Source: Actinocrinis sp035653575
Lineage (GTDB): Bacteria; Actinomycetota; Actinomycetes; Streptomycetales; Catenulisporaceae
Assembly (NCBI RefSeq): GCF_035653575.1
Contig: NZ_DASRBQ010000034.1
Location: 12,052-76,051 of the forward strand
DNA: 64,000 nucleotides
Reading direction: 5' to 3'
The translations under genes were made by a program, and so were the position numbers. Under the pieces are notes generated by a model. It saw only the letters and a list, made by a program, of their open reading frames with translations. It was not told where the DNA came from and searched no databases. Of the stretch, positions 47,216 to 56,531 are shown piece after piece (the first letter of the stretch is position 1; every line of letters begins with the position of its first letter).

Positions 47216-47998
47216 TCACGCCGCGCGAGCCTGCCGCCGGTGCGCAGGTCCCCTCGACGTGTACCGGTCAAGCAGGTGCGCGAGGTGGTCGAGGAAATGC
47301 GTCTCCCGCTCCTTGATGAAGAAGTGCCGGCCGGGCAGGATCCGCATCTCGAACTCGTCCGCGGTGTGCCGGGACCATTCGCTCATCTCCACCGGAGCGA
47401 CCAGCGGGTCCTCCCGGCCGGCGAAGACGTGGATCGGCACCGGCATCGGCTGCTGCTCGCGTGGCGGCACCGTGGCGCACAGCACCAGGTCGTCCCGCGC
47501 GATCGGCAGCAGGGTGCTGAGCCATTCCGGGTGCCGCAGCACCGCGTCCGGGATCCCGCCGAGCGCGCTGAGCACGTCGACGAGCTCGGCGTCCGGGGCG
47601 TCCACGTCGCCGATCTTCGGCGGCGGCAGGTGCGGTGCCCGGTACGCGGCGAGGATCAGCGCCGTCGGCAGCGCGGCGCCGCGCTCGAACCTGCGCAGGG
47701 CCAGGCTGAAGGCGATGAGCGCGCCCATGCTGTGCCCGAAGAACAGGTGCGGTTCGTCGAGCTCCGCGTCCAGCTCCCAGTCCAGGTCCGCGGTCAGCTC
47801 GTCCAGGTCGGTGAACCGCTGCTCGGACATGCGGCCTTCGCGTCCAGGCAGGTGGATCGGCAGCACCCTGACCCGATCGCCGAGCGCGCGCTGCCAGCCC
47901 GCATAGGTCGAGGCGCCGCCGCCGGCGTAGGGGAAGCAGAACATCCGCGGCCCGCTCGCCGGCGTACCCGGGCGCGGCGCGGAGAGGTAACGGGTCAT
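47216..47998 (-). CDS. Type II thioesterase 2
   Basis: This 260-residue alpha/beta hydrolase has CFPYAGGGASTY near the N-terminus, the nucleophile elbow FFGHSMGALIAF near residue 90, an Asp in FAGREDPLVAP and a His in PGRHFFIKE. The type II thioesterase signature is complete. ATG 47998 follows an AGGAGGAGGAG run. It differs from the first thioesterase of the window by a more canonical lid sequence. Having two could reflect separate editing of the PKS and the ACP-loaded units. Confidence 0.92.
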   Translation of the reverse strand: MTRYLSAPRPGTPASGPRMFCFPYAGGGASTYAGWQRALGDRVRVLPIHLPGREGRMSEQRFTDLDELTADLDWELDAELDEPHLFFGHSMGALIAFSLALRRFERGAALPTALILAAYRAPHLPPPKIGDVDAPDAELVDVLSALGGIPDAVLRHPEWLSTLLPIARDDLVLCATVPPREQQPMPVPIHVFAGREDPLVAPVEMSEWSRHTADEFEMRILPGRHFFIKERETHFLDHLAHLLDRYTSRGPAHRRQARAA

Positions 47999-48032
47999 CG
48001 TGCTCCTCCTCCTGATCGGTCAGGCCGCTTGA

Positions 48033-49136
48033 TCAGGCTGCCACGGGCAGGATGCTGATTCCCGGCTCCGGAGCCGCCGTGCCCGGCGTACCAGCTGTGC
48101 CCGTCGTGCCGGCCGCGGCCACTGCGGCTGCCGCCGCGGCCGTGCGCACCAGGATCCGCTCCCGCAGCTCGGGCTTGCGGTTGCGCAGCATCTGCCGCCA
48201 CTGCTCGGGCGAGAAGCTGGCCGGCTGGGTGGTCTCGATGAAGTCGCGCACCACGTTCAGGAACCGCTGCGGCTCGGTGTGGAAGGGGAAGTGGCCGGTG
48301 TTCGGGAACAGCTCGAGCCGGCTGCCCGGCATCGCGACGTGCGCGAGTCCGGCGTGCAGGGCCGGCAGGATCGGGTCCTTGTCGCCCCAGACCAGCATGG
48401 TCGGCATGCCCTCGGTCAGATAGCAGCGGTCCATCAGGGTCCCGACCTGGCCGCGCCAGTCCACGACCGCACGCAGGGTCCTGATGAACGCGGCGCGGGC
48501 GGTGGCGTCCGGCAGCGCATCGACCACGCGCAGCACGTCCGGGCCGTCGAGGCCGAGCCGGGTGCCGGTCATCTGCAGCAGCTTGACCAGCCAGCCGATC
48601 TGCGTGCGCATGCCCGGCAGGTTCAGCGCGGCCAGCAGCAGGTCGGCTCCGGGCAGCGAGGCGGCCCGCAGCAGCGGGGTGACCTGCCGGCCGACCCCGC
48701 CGGTGGCCACCAGCACGATGCGCTCGGTGCGCTCCGGGTACTGATACGCGAACTGCATCGCGATGCCGCCGCCGAGGGAATGGCCGACCAGCGTCGCGCG
48801 GTCGATGCCGAGCACCGAGAGCAGGTCGCGCATCCCGTTGGCGTAGCCGCCGATCGAGTAGTCGGCCCGCGGTTTGTCCGAATGCCCATGCCCGAGCAGA
48901 TCCGGCACGATCACCCGGTAGTGCTGCGCGAGACCGGGGATGACCGGTGCCCACGTGTCCGAAGAATCCCCGATTCCGTGGATCAGGAGGACCGCCGGCC
49001 CGTTGCCCGCCATCCGGAATGCGCGGCGGTAACCGTGCACTGTGCGGTAGCGCAGTCGGGCCACCGACGCGCCCGCCGGAACAGCGCGCAGCCGTGCCCG
49101 GTTGTCCTTCGTCGTCCCCGCCCTGCTGGTTGCCAC
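48033..49136 (-). CDS. Alpha/beta hydrolase
   Basis: This 367-residue protein has the oxyanion motif LLIHGIGDSSDTW, the nucleophile in LVGHSLGGGIAMQFA, an acidic residue in VWGDKDPILP and the His in FPNTGHFPFHTEP. The triad is complete. It lies 34 bases upstream of thioesterase 2 on the same strand and probably shares its operon. GTG 49136 is chosen because GGAAGGAG lies six bases upstream. The C-terminal Ala/Gly/Thr-rich tail is of unknown purpose. The substrate is not predictable. Release or tailoring of the polyketide is inferred from context only. Confidence 0.85.
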   Translation of the reverse strand: MATSRAGTTKDNRARLRAVPAGASVARLRYRTVHGYRRAFRMAGNGPAVLLIHGIGDSSDTWAPVIPGLAQHYRVIVPDLLGHGHSDKPRADYSIGGYANGMRDLLSVLGIDRATLVGHSLGGGIAMQFAYQYPERTERIVLVATGGVGRQVTPLLRAASLPGADLLLAALNLPGMRTQIGWLVKLLQMTGTRLGLDGPDVLRVVDALPDATARAAFIRTLRAVVDWRGQVGTLMDRCYLTEGMPTMLVWGDKDPILPALHAGLAHVAMPGSRLELFPNTGHFPFHTEPQRFLNVVRDFIETTQPASFSPEQWRQMLRNRKPELRERILVRTAAAAAAVAAAGTTGTAGTPGTAAPEPGISILPVAA

Positions 49137-49218
49137 GACGTTCTCCTTCCTGCCGACCCCCGTGCTGCCAGGTCGGTACGCGGATAAATCGGCCGGCGGC
49201 GCGGATCGCGCGGGCCGG

Positions 49219-49530
49219 TCACGGGCCGGCCGCCCACGAACCGGGGGCCGTGTAGTGCTCCCGCGGCCAGGCGGGCCGGTGCTGCGCGGCATGCGGTGCG
49301 CGCGAGAGGTTCTCCTCGTGCGCCCGGCGGGTGAGTAAAAGGGCTGCGACCAGCGCCGCCAGCTCCTCCGGGTTGGGGGTGCCGCGCACGACGCGCAGCA
49401 CCTCGGTGCGGTAAGCGCCGTCAGCTTGGATCACGGAGCAGTCAGTGCCTGGGTGGTCGAGTCCTATGCGGGGCTCCGTCACCGGCTCCGCAAGGCGATG
49501 CGCCGCGAGATCGGTGGACAGGATGGTCAT
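49219..49530 (-). CDS. Acyl-CoA carboxylase epsilon subunit-like protein
   Basis: This 103-residue protein has the family core LRVVRGTPNPEELAALVAALLL and the terminal tail RPAWPREHYTAPGSW. Epsilon subunits bind the beta subunit of actinobacterial biotin-dependent acyl-CoA carboxylases, which make malonyl- and methylmalonyl-CoA. No beta subunit lies next to it in this window, which is unusual. It may adapt a carboxylase encoded elsewhere to supply extender units for the PKS. The ribosome site before ATG 49530 is weak. Confidence 0.82.
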   Translation of the reverse strand: MTILSTDLAAHRLAEPVTEPRIGLDHPGTDCSVIQADGAYRTEVLRVVRGTPNPEELAALVAALLLTRRAHEENLSRAPHAAQHRPAWPREHYTAPGSWAAGP

Positions 49531-49574
49531 GCCGTCGAGCGTCCGGCGCGGGCCTTGTGAGGCGCTTAAGAAGG

Positions 49575-49613
49575 CTGTGACGCACGGGGCTTGACGCCTG
49601 TGACGCAAGGGGC
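49575..49613. repeat. 16-base direct repeat upstream of korA, period 23
   Basis: CTGTGACGCACGGGGC (49575-49590) recurs at 49598-49613 with one difference. It lies in the divergent gap between the epsilon-subunit gene and korA, about 90-130 bases upstream of korA, and may be a regulator site. Confidence 0.5.
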
Positions 49614-49703
49614 CGGAGCGGCTCTTTATCGGTGATACAAGCGCGGCTCAAGCCGGGACCGCTTCGCTGATCGCAATCATCGACAGGAGCGAGGTCTGCG
49701 ACC

Positions 49704-51641
49704 GTGACTATCACCGCGGCGAGCGCACCGCCGGACGGCTCCCTCAGCGGCGCCGTCCCAGGATCCGCCTCCGGAAAGCCGGTGCTCAGGCTGGACCGGG
49801 TGGTGATCCGCTTCGCCGGGGACTCCGGCGACGGAATGCAGCTGACCGGCGACCAGTTCACCTCCCGCACCGCGTCCTTCGGCAACGACCTGTCCACGCT
49901 GCCGAACTTCCCGGCCGAGATCCGCGCCCCCGCCGGGACGCTGCCCGGGGTCTCCAGCTTCCAGCTGCACTTCGCCGACCACGACATCCTCACCCCCGGC
50001 GACGCCCCGGACGTGCTGGTGGCGATGAACCCGGCGGCGCTGCGCGCCAATATCAGGGATCTGCCGCGTGGCGCGCAGATCCTGGTGAACACCGACGAGT
50101 TCACGCCCCGGGCGCTCGATCGGGCCGGATACGCGGCGGACCCGCTGCAGGACGGCTCGCTGGAGGCGTACACCGTCTACCGCGTCCCGCTCACCTCGAT
50201 GACGGTCACCGCGCTGGCCGACAGCCCCCTGACGCGCAAGGAGGCCGAGCGCTGCGCCAACATGTTCGCGCTCGGGCTGCTGTCCTGGATGTACCACCGG
50301 CCGACCGAGGGAACCGAGCGCTTCCTCCAGGCCAAGTTCGCCAAGCGCCCCGAGATCGCGCAGGCCAACGTCGCAGTCTTCCGCGCCGGCTGGAACTACG
50401 GGGAGACCACCGAGCAGCTCGCGGTCTCCTACGAAGTCGCCCCCGCGGTCTCGGCCTTCCCGGCCGGCACCTACCGGAACATCTCCGGCAACCTGGCGCT
50501 GGCCTACGGCCTGATCGCCGCTTCGCAGCGCTCCGGCCTGCCGCTGTTCCTCGGCGCCTACCCCATCACCCCGGCCTCCGACATCCTGCACGAACTGTCG
50601 AAGCACAAGAAATTCGGCGTGCGCACCTTCCAGGCCGAGGACGAGATCGCCGCCATCGGCGCGGCGCTCGGCGCCTCGTTCGGCGGCGCCCTGGGCGTCA
50701 CCTCGACGTCAGGGCCCGGAGTCGCGCTCAAGTCGGAAACCGTCGGCTTGGCGGTCTCACTCGAATTGCCGCTGGTGATCTGCGATATCCAGCGCGGCGG
50801 TCCGTCGACCGGCCTGCCGACGAAGACCGAGCAATCAGACCTCTTACAGGCCATGTACGGCCGCAACGGTGAAGCCCCGGTCCCCATTGTCGCCCCCCGG
50901 TCTCCGGCGGATTGCTTTGATGCGGCGTTGGAAGCGGTGCGGATCGCGTTGACGTACCGCACGCCGGTGTTCCTGCTCTCGGACGGTTATCTGGCCAACG
51001 GTTCGGAGCCGTGGCACATCCCTGACGTCGACAACCTGCCCGACCTGCACGTCGAGTTCGCCACCGCTCGCAACCACACCGGCGCCGACGGCAAGCCGGC
51101 GTTCTGGCCGTACCTGCGCGACCCGGAAACCTTGGCGCGGCCGTGGGCGATTCCGGGTACGCCGGGTCTTGAGCATCGCATCGGCGGCATCGAGAAGGCG
51201 GACGGGACCGGGGAGATCTCCTACGATCCGTCCAACCACGATCTGATGGTGCGTACCCGGCAGGCGAAGGTGGATCGGATCGCGGACAGCGTCGCGCCGC
51301 TGGAGGTCGACGACCCCAGCGGCGGCGCGCGGGTGCTCGTGCTCGGCTGGGGCTCGACCTACGGACCGATCGCTGCCGCAGTACGCCGCGTCCGTCTCGA
51401 CGGCGGCCAGGTCGCGCAGGCACACCTGCGGCACCTGAACCCGTTCCCGGCCAACCTCGGCGACGTGCTCGCGGACTACGAGCTCGTACTCGTTCCCGAG
51501 ATGAACCTCGGTCAGCTCGCCGGCCTGATCCGGGCCAAGTACCTCGTCGACGCGCAGCCGGTCACCCAGGTGCGCGGCCTGCCGTTCACCGCCGAACAGC
51601 TCGCGGTCGTCATCCAGGAGGGGATCGTCAGTGTCGCCTAG
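49704..51641 (+). CDS. korA: 2-oxoacid:ferredoxin oxidoreductase, alpha subunit (gamma-alpha fusion)
   Basis: This 645-residue subunit opens with a gamma-type domain (VIRFAGDSGDGMQLTGDQF near residue 30), followed by the pyrimidine-binding alpha domain (YPITPASDILHEL near 285) and the ICDIQRGGPSTGLPTKTEQ motif. With the beta subunit it oxidatively decarboxylates 2-oxoglutarate or a similar 2-oxoacid to the acyl-CoA, reducing ferredoxin. Streptomycete relatives are annotated KorA. GTG 49704 is the start. TTA 50844-50846 is an in-frame rare Leu codon. The stop overlaps korB by 11 bases. Confidence 0.94.
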   Translation: MTITAASAPPDGSLSGAVPGSASGKPVLRLDRVVIRFAGDSGDGMQLTGDQFTSRTASFGNDLSTLPNFPAEIRAPAGTLPGVSSFQLHFADHDILTPGDAPDVLVAMNPAALRANIRDLPRGAQILVNTDEFTPRALDRAGYAADPLQDGSLEAYTVYRVPLTSMTVTALADSPLTRKEAERCANMFALGLLSWMYHRPTEGTERFLQAKFAKRPEIAQANVAVFRAGWNYGETTEQLAVSYEVAPAVSAFPAGTYRNISGNLALAYGLIAASQRSGLPLFLGAYPITPASDILHELSKHKKFGVRTFQAEDEIAAIGAALGASFGGALGVTSTSGPGVALKSETVGLAVSLELPLVICDIQRGGPSTGLPTKTEQSDLLQAMYGRNGEAPVPIVAPRSPADCFDAALEAVRIALTYRTPVFLLSDGYLANGSEPWHIPDVDNLPDLHVEFATARNHTGADGKPAFWPYLRDPETLARPWAIPGTPGLEHRIGGIEKADGTGEISYDPSNHDLMVRTRQAKVDRIADSVAPLEVDDPSGGARVLVLGWGSTYGPIAAAVRRVRLDGGQVAQAHLRHLNPFPANLGDVLADYELVLVPEMNLGQLAGLIRAKYLVDAQPVTQVRGLPFTAEQLAVVIQEGIVSVA

Positions 51642-52695
51642 CGCCACGGTGTTGTCTGAGGGAACGGGTGTCGCTGAGGGCACGAGGACGCTCCTTCCCT
51701 TGACGGTGAAGGATTTCAAGACGGATCAGGAGGTGCGCTGGTGCCCGGGCTGCGGGGACTACGCGATCCTGGCCGCGGTCCAGGGCCTGATGCCCACGCT
51801 GGGCATCGCGCGGGAGAACATCGTGTTCGTCTCCGGGATCGGCTGCTCCAGCCGCTTCCCCTACTACATGAACACCTACGGGATGCACTCCATCCACGGA
51901 CGCGCCCCCGCCATCGCCACCGGCCTGGCCGCCACCCGCCCCGACCTGTCGGTGTGGGTGGTCACCGGCGACGGCGACGCGCTGTCCATCGGCGGCAACC
52001 ACCTCATCCACGCCCTGCGCCGCAACGTGAACCTGAAGATCCTGCTGTTCAACAACCGCATCTACGGGCTGACCAAGGGCCAGTACTCCCCCACCTCGGA
52101 ACAAGGCAAGATCACCAAGTCCACGCCGCTGGGCTCCCTGGACACCCCCTTCAACCCCCTTAGCCTGGCCCTGGGCGCCGAGGCCAGCTTCCTGGCCCGC
52201 TCCATCGACTCCGACCGCAAACACCTCACCGAGGTCCTCGCGGCCGCCGCCCGGCACGAGGGCACCGCGCTGATCGAGATCTACCAGAACTGCAACATCT
52301 TCAACGACGGCGCCTTCGACCCGGTCAAAGACCCCGCCGCACGCGACAGCCACCTGATCCGCCTGCAGCACGGCCAGCCGATCCTCACCGGCGACGGGCG
52401 CAAGGCGGTGCGCACCGAGCACGCCGGCTACACCCTGGCCCCGCAGGACGACCCGCGCCCCGCGCTCGTGCACGACGCCCACGCCGAAGGCCCCGAACAC
52501 GCCTTCGCCCTCAGCCGCCTGGCCGACCCGGCCACGTTGGACGGCACCGTGATCGGGGTCCTGCGCCACACCCCCCGCCCCAGCTACGACCAGCAACTGG
52601 CCGCGCAACTGACCCAGGCCACCACCGCCCGCGGCCCGGGCGACCTGACCACCCTGCTCACCGGCAACGACACCTGGACCATCGGCCAGGGTTGA
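51631..52695 (+). CDS. korB: 2-oxoacid:ferredoxin oxidoreductase, beta subunit
   Basis: This 354-residue subunit binds thiamine diphosphate and a 4Fe-4S cluster. WCPGCGDYAILAAV near residue 38 and SGIGCSSRFPYYMN near 70 supply cluster Cys residues. VVTGDGDALSIGGNHLIHAL near 112 is the thiamine diphosphate motif. GTG 51631 follows CAGGAGGGG by eight bases and overlaps korA, so the two are translationally coupled. These are central-metabolism genes and mark the right boundary of the biosynthetic locus. Confidence 0.95.
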   Translation: MSPSATVLSEGTGVAEGTRTLLPLTVKDFKTDQEVRWCPGCGDYAILAAVQGLMPTLGIARENIVFVSGIGCSSRFPYYMNTYGMHSIHGRAPAIATGLAATRPDLSVWVVTGDGDALSIGGNHLIHALRRNVNLKILLFNNRIYGLTKGQYSPTSEQGKITKSTPLGSLDTPFNPLSLALGAEASFLARSIDSDRKHLTEVLAAAARHEGTALIEIYQNCNIFNDGAFDPVKDPAARDSHLIRLQHGQPILTGDGRKAVRTEHAGYTLAPQDDPRPALVHDAHAEGPEHAFALSRLADPATLDGTVIGVLRHTPRPSYDQQLAAQLTQATTARGPGDLTTLLTGNDTWTIGQG

Positions 52696-52764
52696 GCCGG
52701 GCTCCGGCGGCGCGCCCGCGTCCCGGCAGACAACTCAAGAACAACTCAACAGCCAACTACACCG

Positions 52765-52796
52765 CAGGCGCCGCCGACCACCACCGGCGGCGCCTG
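52765..52796 (+). terminator. Terminator hairpin after korB
   Basis: CAGGCGCCGCCG (52765-52776) pairs perfectly with 52785-52796 around an eight-base ACCACCAC loop, 70 bases past the korB stop. There is no T-run. The following 166 bases carry the upstream region of the permease gene, including CATAAT (52889-52894) and TTGACA (52899-52904), neither with a clear partner box. Confidence 0.7.
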
Positions 52797-52962
52797 ACAC
52801 ATCTCGCCTCGCCCGGCTACTGAGTAGACCTCATATCTTCTGGCGCGTTTCAAGCGCCGAGCGGCAATGAGCCGGTAACCAGGGTGCCCATAATTGGATT
52901 GACACAGCTACGTGCTGCGGGATTTCCGAGCCCGGCGCGACGAACAAGACAGCAGAGGCGAG

Positions 52963-55410
52963 ATGAGCACCTCGACCACGGGCAGAGCGACCGCCGCCGC
53001 CCCGCCCACGGCGACCCCGCCCGCCTTGTCGGCCACCGTGACGGTCCCCGAGAGCCTCGGCTATCGGTTCAAGCGCAAGATGCTCGGCAAGCCGCTGGTC
53101 AACGACCAGCTGCACAAGGAGAAGCTGTCGAACCCGGTCGCCCTCGGCATCATGGCGATCGACTGCATCTCCTCCTCGGCCTACGGCTCCGAGCAGATGC
53201 TCACCCAGCTCGTCCCGTACTTCGGCGTGCTCGGCTTCATGTTGATCATGCCCATCACCGGCGTGATCCTCGGCATGCTGGTGCTGCTGACGCTCTGCTA
53301 CCGCGACGTCGTCACCCACTACACCAAGGCGGGCGGCTCCTACGTCGTCGCGCGCGAGAACTTCGGCCCGCGGATCGCCCAGATCGCCGCCGTCGCCCTG
53401 CTCATCGACTACATCGTCACGGTGGCGGTGCAGATCTCGGCCGGCACCGACGCCATCGCCTCGTACCTGTCGATCAGCCACGGCATCGACATCAACAGCT
53501 GGAAGATCTTCATTTCGATCGGCGTGGTGCTGCTGCTGGCCTACGGCAATCTGCGTGGCGTGCGTGAAGCCGGCCGCGCGTTCGCGGCCCCGGCGTACGT
53601 GTACATCGCACTGGTGGGCCTGACCGTGCTCGCCGGGTTCGTGGAGTTGGCCACCGGCAACCTGCACCACGCGAACAACCTGCACGACCAGCGGTTCGGC
53701 GGAGTGCTCCAACTCGGTACGCAGACCCAGTGGGTGTTCAGCTTCGCCGCGATCTCGGCGATGCTGCGCGGCTTCGCCAACGGCGGCTCCTCGCTGACCG
53801 GACTCGAAGCCATCTCCAACGGCGTCTCGGTCTTCCGCAAGCCCGCCGGCAAGAACGCCCGGATCACCATGTCGATCATGGCGACCATCCTGGGGTCGCT
53901 GGTGCTGGGCATCTCGATCCTGGCCTGGCGTTCGCAGAGCATGCCGTACACCAACGGCAACCCCACCGTGCTGGCCCAGCTGACCAGCCTGATCTGGGGG
54001 CACGGCGCGTTCGGCGACGTGATGCTGACCGTGGTGCAGATCGCCACCGCGCTGATCCTCTACACCGGCGGCAACACCTCGTTCAGCGGCTTCCCGTTCC
54101 TGACCTCGTTCGTGGCCGGCGACTCGTTCCTGCCCCGCCAGTTCACCCACCGGGGCCACCGACTCGCCTACTCCAACGGCATTCTGGTGCTCACCGCGCT
54201 GTCCCTGGCGCTGATAATCGGGATGCAGGGCAACCTGACCAAGCTCGTGGCGCTGTACGCGATCGGCGTTTTCACCGGCTTCGTGATGGCCGCGTCCGGG
54301 CTGTTCAAGTACCACTACACCCGGCGGGAGAAGAACCGCAGTGTCAAGCTGCTGATCAACGGCGCCGCGGCGGTCGCCTCCTTCGCGGTCGTGCTCATCT
54401 TCGCGATCTTCAAGTTCACCGAGGGCGCGTGGATGGTGGTGGTGATCTTCCCGATCGGCGTGTTCGCTCTGATCAAGCTGAACGAGCGCTACCGCCGCGA
54501 GGCCGCCGCACTGGCCCAGGCCCCCGCTTCGGCCTCGCTGCCGACGCTGACGCGCAACACGGTCCTGGTGCTGGTCGACTCGGTGGACCTGGCGGTGATC
54601 AAGGCGCTGCGGTATGCCCGCTCGCTGCACCCGGTCGAGCTGCGCGCCGTGCACTTCATGATCGACTCGAAGCACGCCGAGATTCTGCGCAAGGCCTGGG
54701 ACTCCTCGGTGGCCGCGGACGTCCCGCTGGAGATCATCGAGGTTCCGGACCGGCGGCTGCGCAGGGCGTCGGTGGAGCTGGCCGCGCGCACCACCGAGGA
54801 GTTCGACTCCGAGGTGACGATATTGCTGCCGCGCCGCTCCTTCCACACCACCAGCCGGCTGCTGCACGACCGCACCGCCGACGCGATCGCGGGCGCGGTG
54901 TCCAAGCTGCCGCATGTCGCGGCCATGATCGTGCCCTTCGACGTGGCCGAGGCCATCGAGGAGCTGGAGGCCCGGCGCGGAAGCGCGGGCGCAGGCAGCG
55001 CGACGAACGGCGACGCGGGCGGCGCACTCGGTTCGACGCGGCCGCGTCCGGCGCGGGCGACCAAGAAGCTGCTGCTCGACGCCGAGTGCCCACCGCAGGC
55101 CGCCGAGACCGGCACGCCGATCCCGATCAAGTCGGTGCGGTGGCGCAACCGGGCCACGCTGGAGGGCCGCGTGCGCTCGGTGTACGTGGGTCCGGTCTCC
55201 GGCTCCCCCGCGCTTGAAGCGGAGCTGTACGACGAGACCGGCGGCATCACGCTGGTGTTCCTCGGCCGCCGCAGCATTCCGGGCATCGAACCCGGCGCGC
55301 GGATGCGGGTAGAGGGCATGGTCGGCGAGATGGAGGGATACCTGGCCATGTCGAACCCGTCCTACGTGCTGCTGCCGCGCGACGGCGGCGAGGCGGACGA
55401 GGAGGAGTAG
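52963..55410 (+). CDS. APC-superfamily permease with soluble C-terminal domain
   Basis: This 815-residue protein is long for an amino-acid permease. Residues about 70-490 form a 12-segment APC transporter core, with the unwound first helix region LGIMAIDCISSSAYGSEQML and GLEAISNGVSVFRKP. From about 490 a soluble region follows: a universal-stress-like alpha/beta segment (LVLVDSVDLAVIKALRYARSL) and a final beta-rich OB-like part with acidic end. ATG 52963 follows AGAGG by five bases. The substrate is not predictable. Similar long APC proteins transport amino acids or potassium, and the C-terminal part may sense a ligand. Confidence 0.9.
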   Translation: MSTSTTGRATAAAPPTATPPALSATVTVPESLGYRFKRKMLGKPLVNDQLHKEKLSNPVALGIMAIDCISSSAYGSEQMLTQLVPYFGVLGFMLIMPITGVILGMLVLLTLCYRDVVTHYTKAGGSYVVARENFGPRIAQIAAVALLIDYIVTVAVQISAGTDAIASYLSISHGIDINSWKIFISIGVVLLLAYGNLRGVREAGRAFAAPAYVYIALVGLTVLAGFVELATGNLHHANNLHDQRFGGVLQLGTQTQWVFSFAAISAMLRGFANGGSSLTGLEAISNGVSVFRKPAGKNARITMSIMATILGSLVLGISILAWRSQSMPYTNGNPTVLAQLTSLIWGHGAFGDVMLTVVQIATALILYTGGNTSFSGFPFLTSFVAGDSFLPRQFTHRGHRLAYSNGILVLTALSLALIIGMQGNLTKLVALYAIGVFTGFVMAASGLFKYHYTRREKNRSVKLLINGAAAVASFAVVLIFAIFKFTEGAWMVVVIFPIGVFALIKLNERYRREAAALAQAPASASLPTLTRNTVLVLVDSVDLAVIKALRYARSLHPVELRAVHFMIDSKHAEILRKAWDSSVAADVPLEIIEVPDRRLRRASVELAARTTEEFDSEVTILLPRRSFHTTSRLLHDRTADAIAGAVSKLPHVAAMIVPFDVAEAIEELEARRGSAGAGSATNGDAGGALGSTRPRPARATKKLLLDAECPPQAAETGTPIPIKSVRWRNRATLEGRVRSVYVGPVSGSPALEAELYDETGGITLVFLGRRSIPGIEPGARMRVEGMVGEMEGYLAMSNPSYVLLPRDGGEADEEE

Positions 55411-55520
55411 CCGCCCCGCGGCACGGCTGCGGCGCGACGCCATCTCACGTTCGGTGCGCCATCATCTCGACGTATGAAAGCTTCCAGACAAGCGGTAACA
55501 GTCACGATAGCCTTGTGACT

Positions 55521-56531
55521 ATGACGACTCCGTCCGCCGGCCAGGAATCCCGCAAAGGTCTGCTCTTCGGCCTGGCCGCGTACGGGATGTGGGGCCTGTT
55601 TCCGCTGTACTGGCCGCTGCTCAAGCCGGCCGGCGCGACCGAGATCCTGGCACACCGGATGGCCTGGTCGCTGGTCGTGATGGCGGTGCTGCTCGGCGTC
55701 CGGCGCAACTGGTCCTGGATCAGGCAGCTGCGCCACACCCGCGGCAAGGTCTTTCTGCTGTGCGGCGCCGCCATCCTGGTCTCGGTGAACTGGGGCGTCT
55801 ACATCTGGGCGGTCAACAAGGGCCACGTCGTCGAGACCTCACTCGGGTACTTCATCAACCCGCTGGTCACCGTGCTGTTCGGGGTGTTGATCCTGCGCGA
55901 GCGGCTGCGGCCGCTGCAGTGGGCGGCGGTCGGCGTCGGCGCGGCCGCGATTGTCGAGCTGGTCGTCGGCTACGGCCACGTGCCGTGGATCGCGCTCATC
56001 CTGGCGTTCTCGTTCGGCAGCTACGGGCTGTGCAAGAAGCTGGCGAGCGTCCCGGCGGCCGAGTCGATGGCGGTGGAGACCGGTTTCCAGTTCCTGCCGG
56101 CCCTCGGCTACCTCGTCTTCCTCCAGGCGCGTGGCACGGCGACCTTCGGGCACGCGCACTGGACGGTGACGGTGCTGCTGGCCTGCTGCGGCCTGGTGAC
56201 CGTGATCCCGCTGATGTGCTTCGCCGCCGCCGCGAACCGGCTGCCGCTCTCCACGATCGGGCTGCTGCAGTTCCTCACCCCGATCCTGCAGCTGTCCTGC
56301 GGGGTGTTCATCGTGCACGAGGCGGTACCGGGCACCGAGTGGATCGGCTTCGCGATCGTCTGGCTGGCGCTGGTGCTGCTGACGTACGACTCGCTCGGCC
56401 AGGTCCGCCGGCGCAGGATCGCTCAGCCTCAGACCGTGCGCGAGCTGACGATCTCGCAGAGCGCGAGCAGCGTGTCCTTCGCCGAGTTGTCCGGCAGCGA
56501 GGCGAGCAGTTCGCGGGCCTCCTCAGCGTAG
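55521..56531 (+). CDS. rarD: RarD-like EamA-family transporter
   Basis: This 336-residue inner-membrane protein has ten predicted segments. It matches the RarD family in GLAAYGMWGLFPLYWPLL at the N-terminus, NWGVYIWAVNKGHVVETSLGYFINPL near residue 95, and TIGLLQFLTPILQL near 255. Members belong to the drug/metabolite transporter superfamily and their substrates are poorly known. GTG 55515 is an alternative start. The last 34 residues are polar and are encoded antisense to the end of the polyprenyl synthase gene, a 103-base convergent overlap. Confidence 0.88.
   Translation: MTTPSAGQESRKGLLFGLAAYGMWGLFPLYWPLLKPAGATEILAHRMAWSLVVMAVLLGVRRNWSWIRQLRHTRGKVFLLCGAAILVSVNWGVYIWAVNKGHVVETSLGYFINPLVTVLFGVLILRERLRPLQWAAVGVGAAAIVELVVGYGHVPWIALILAFSFGSYGLCKKLASVPAAESMAVETGFQFLPALGYLVFLQARGTATFGHAHWTVTVLLACCGLVTVIPLMCFAAAANRLPLSTIGLLQFLTPILQLSCGVFIVHEAVPGTEWIGFAIVWLALVLLTYDSLGQVRRRRIAQPQTVRELTISQSASSVSFAELSGSEASSSRASSA

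Noticed and set aside
52805..52962. Possible c-di-AMP (ydaO-type) riboswitch upstream of the APC permease
   Set aside because: This type of leader is known before some actinobacterial permeases, but I could not identify its conserved core in this leader.
52831..55443. Minus-strand open frame of 870 codons antisense to the APC permease
   Set aside because: It is a by-product of high-GC codon bias: the composition is rich in Arg, His, Gln and Gly, no domain is recognisable, and the plus-strand protein is a clear transporter.
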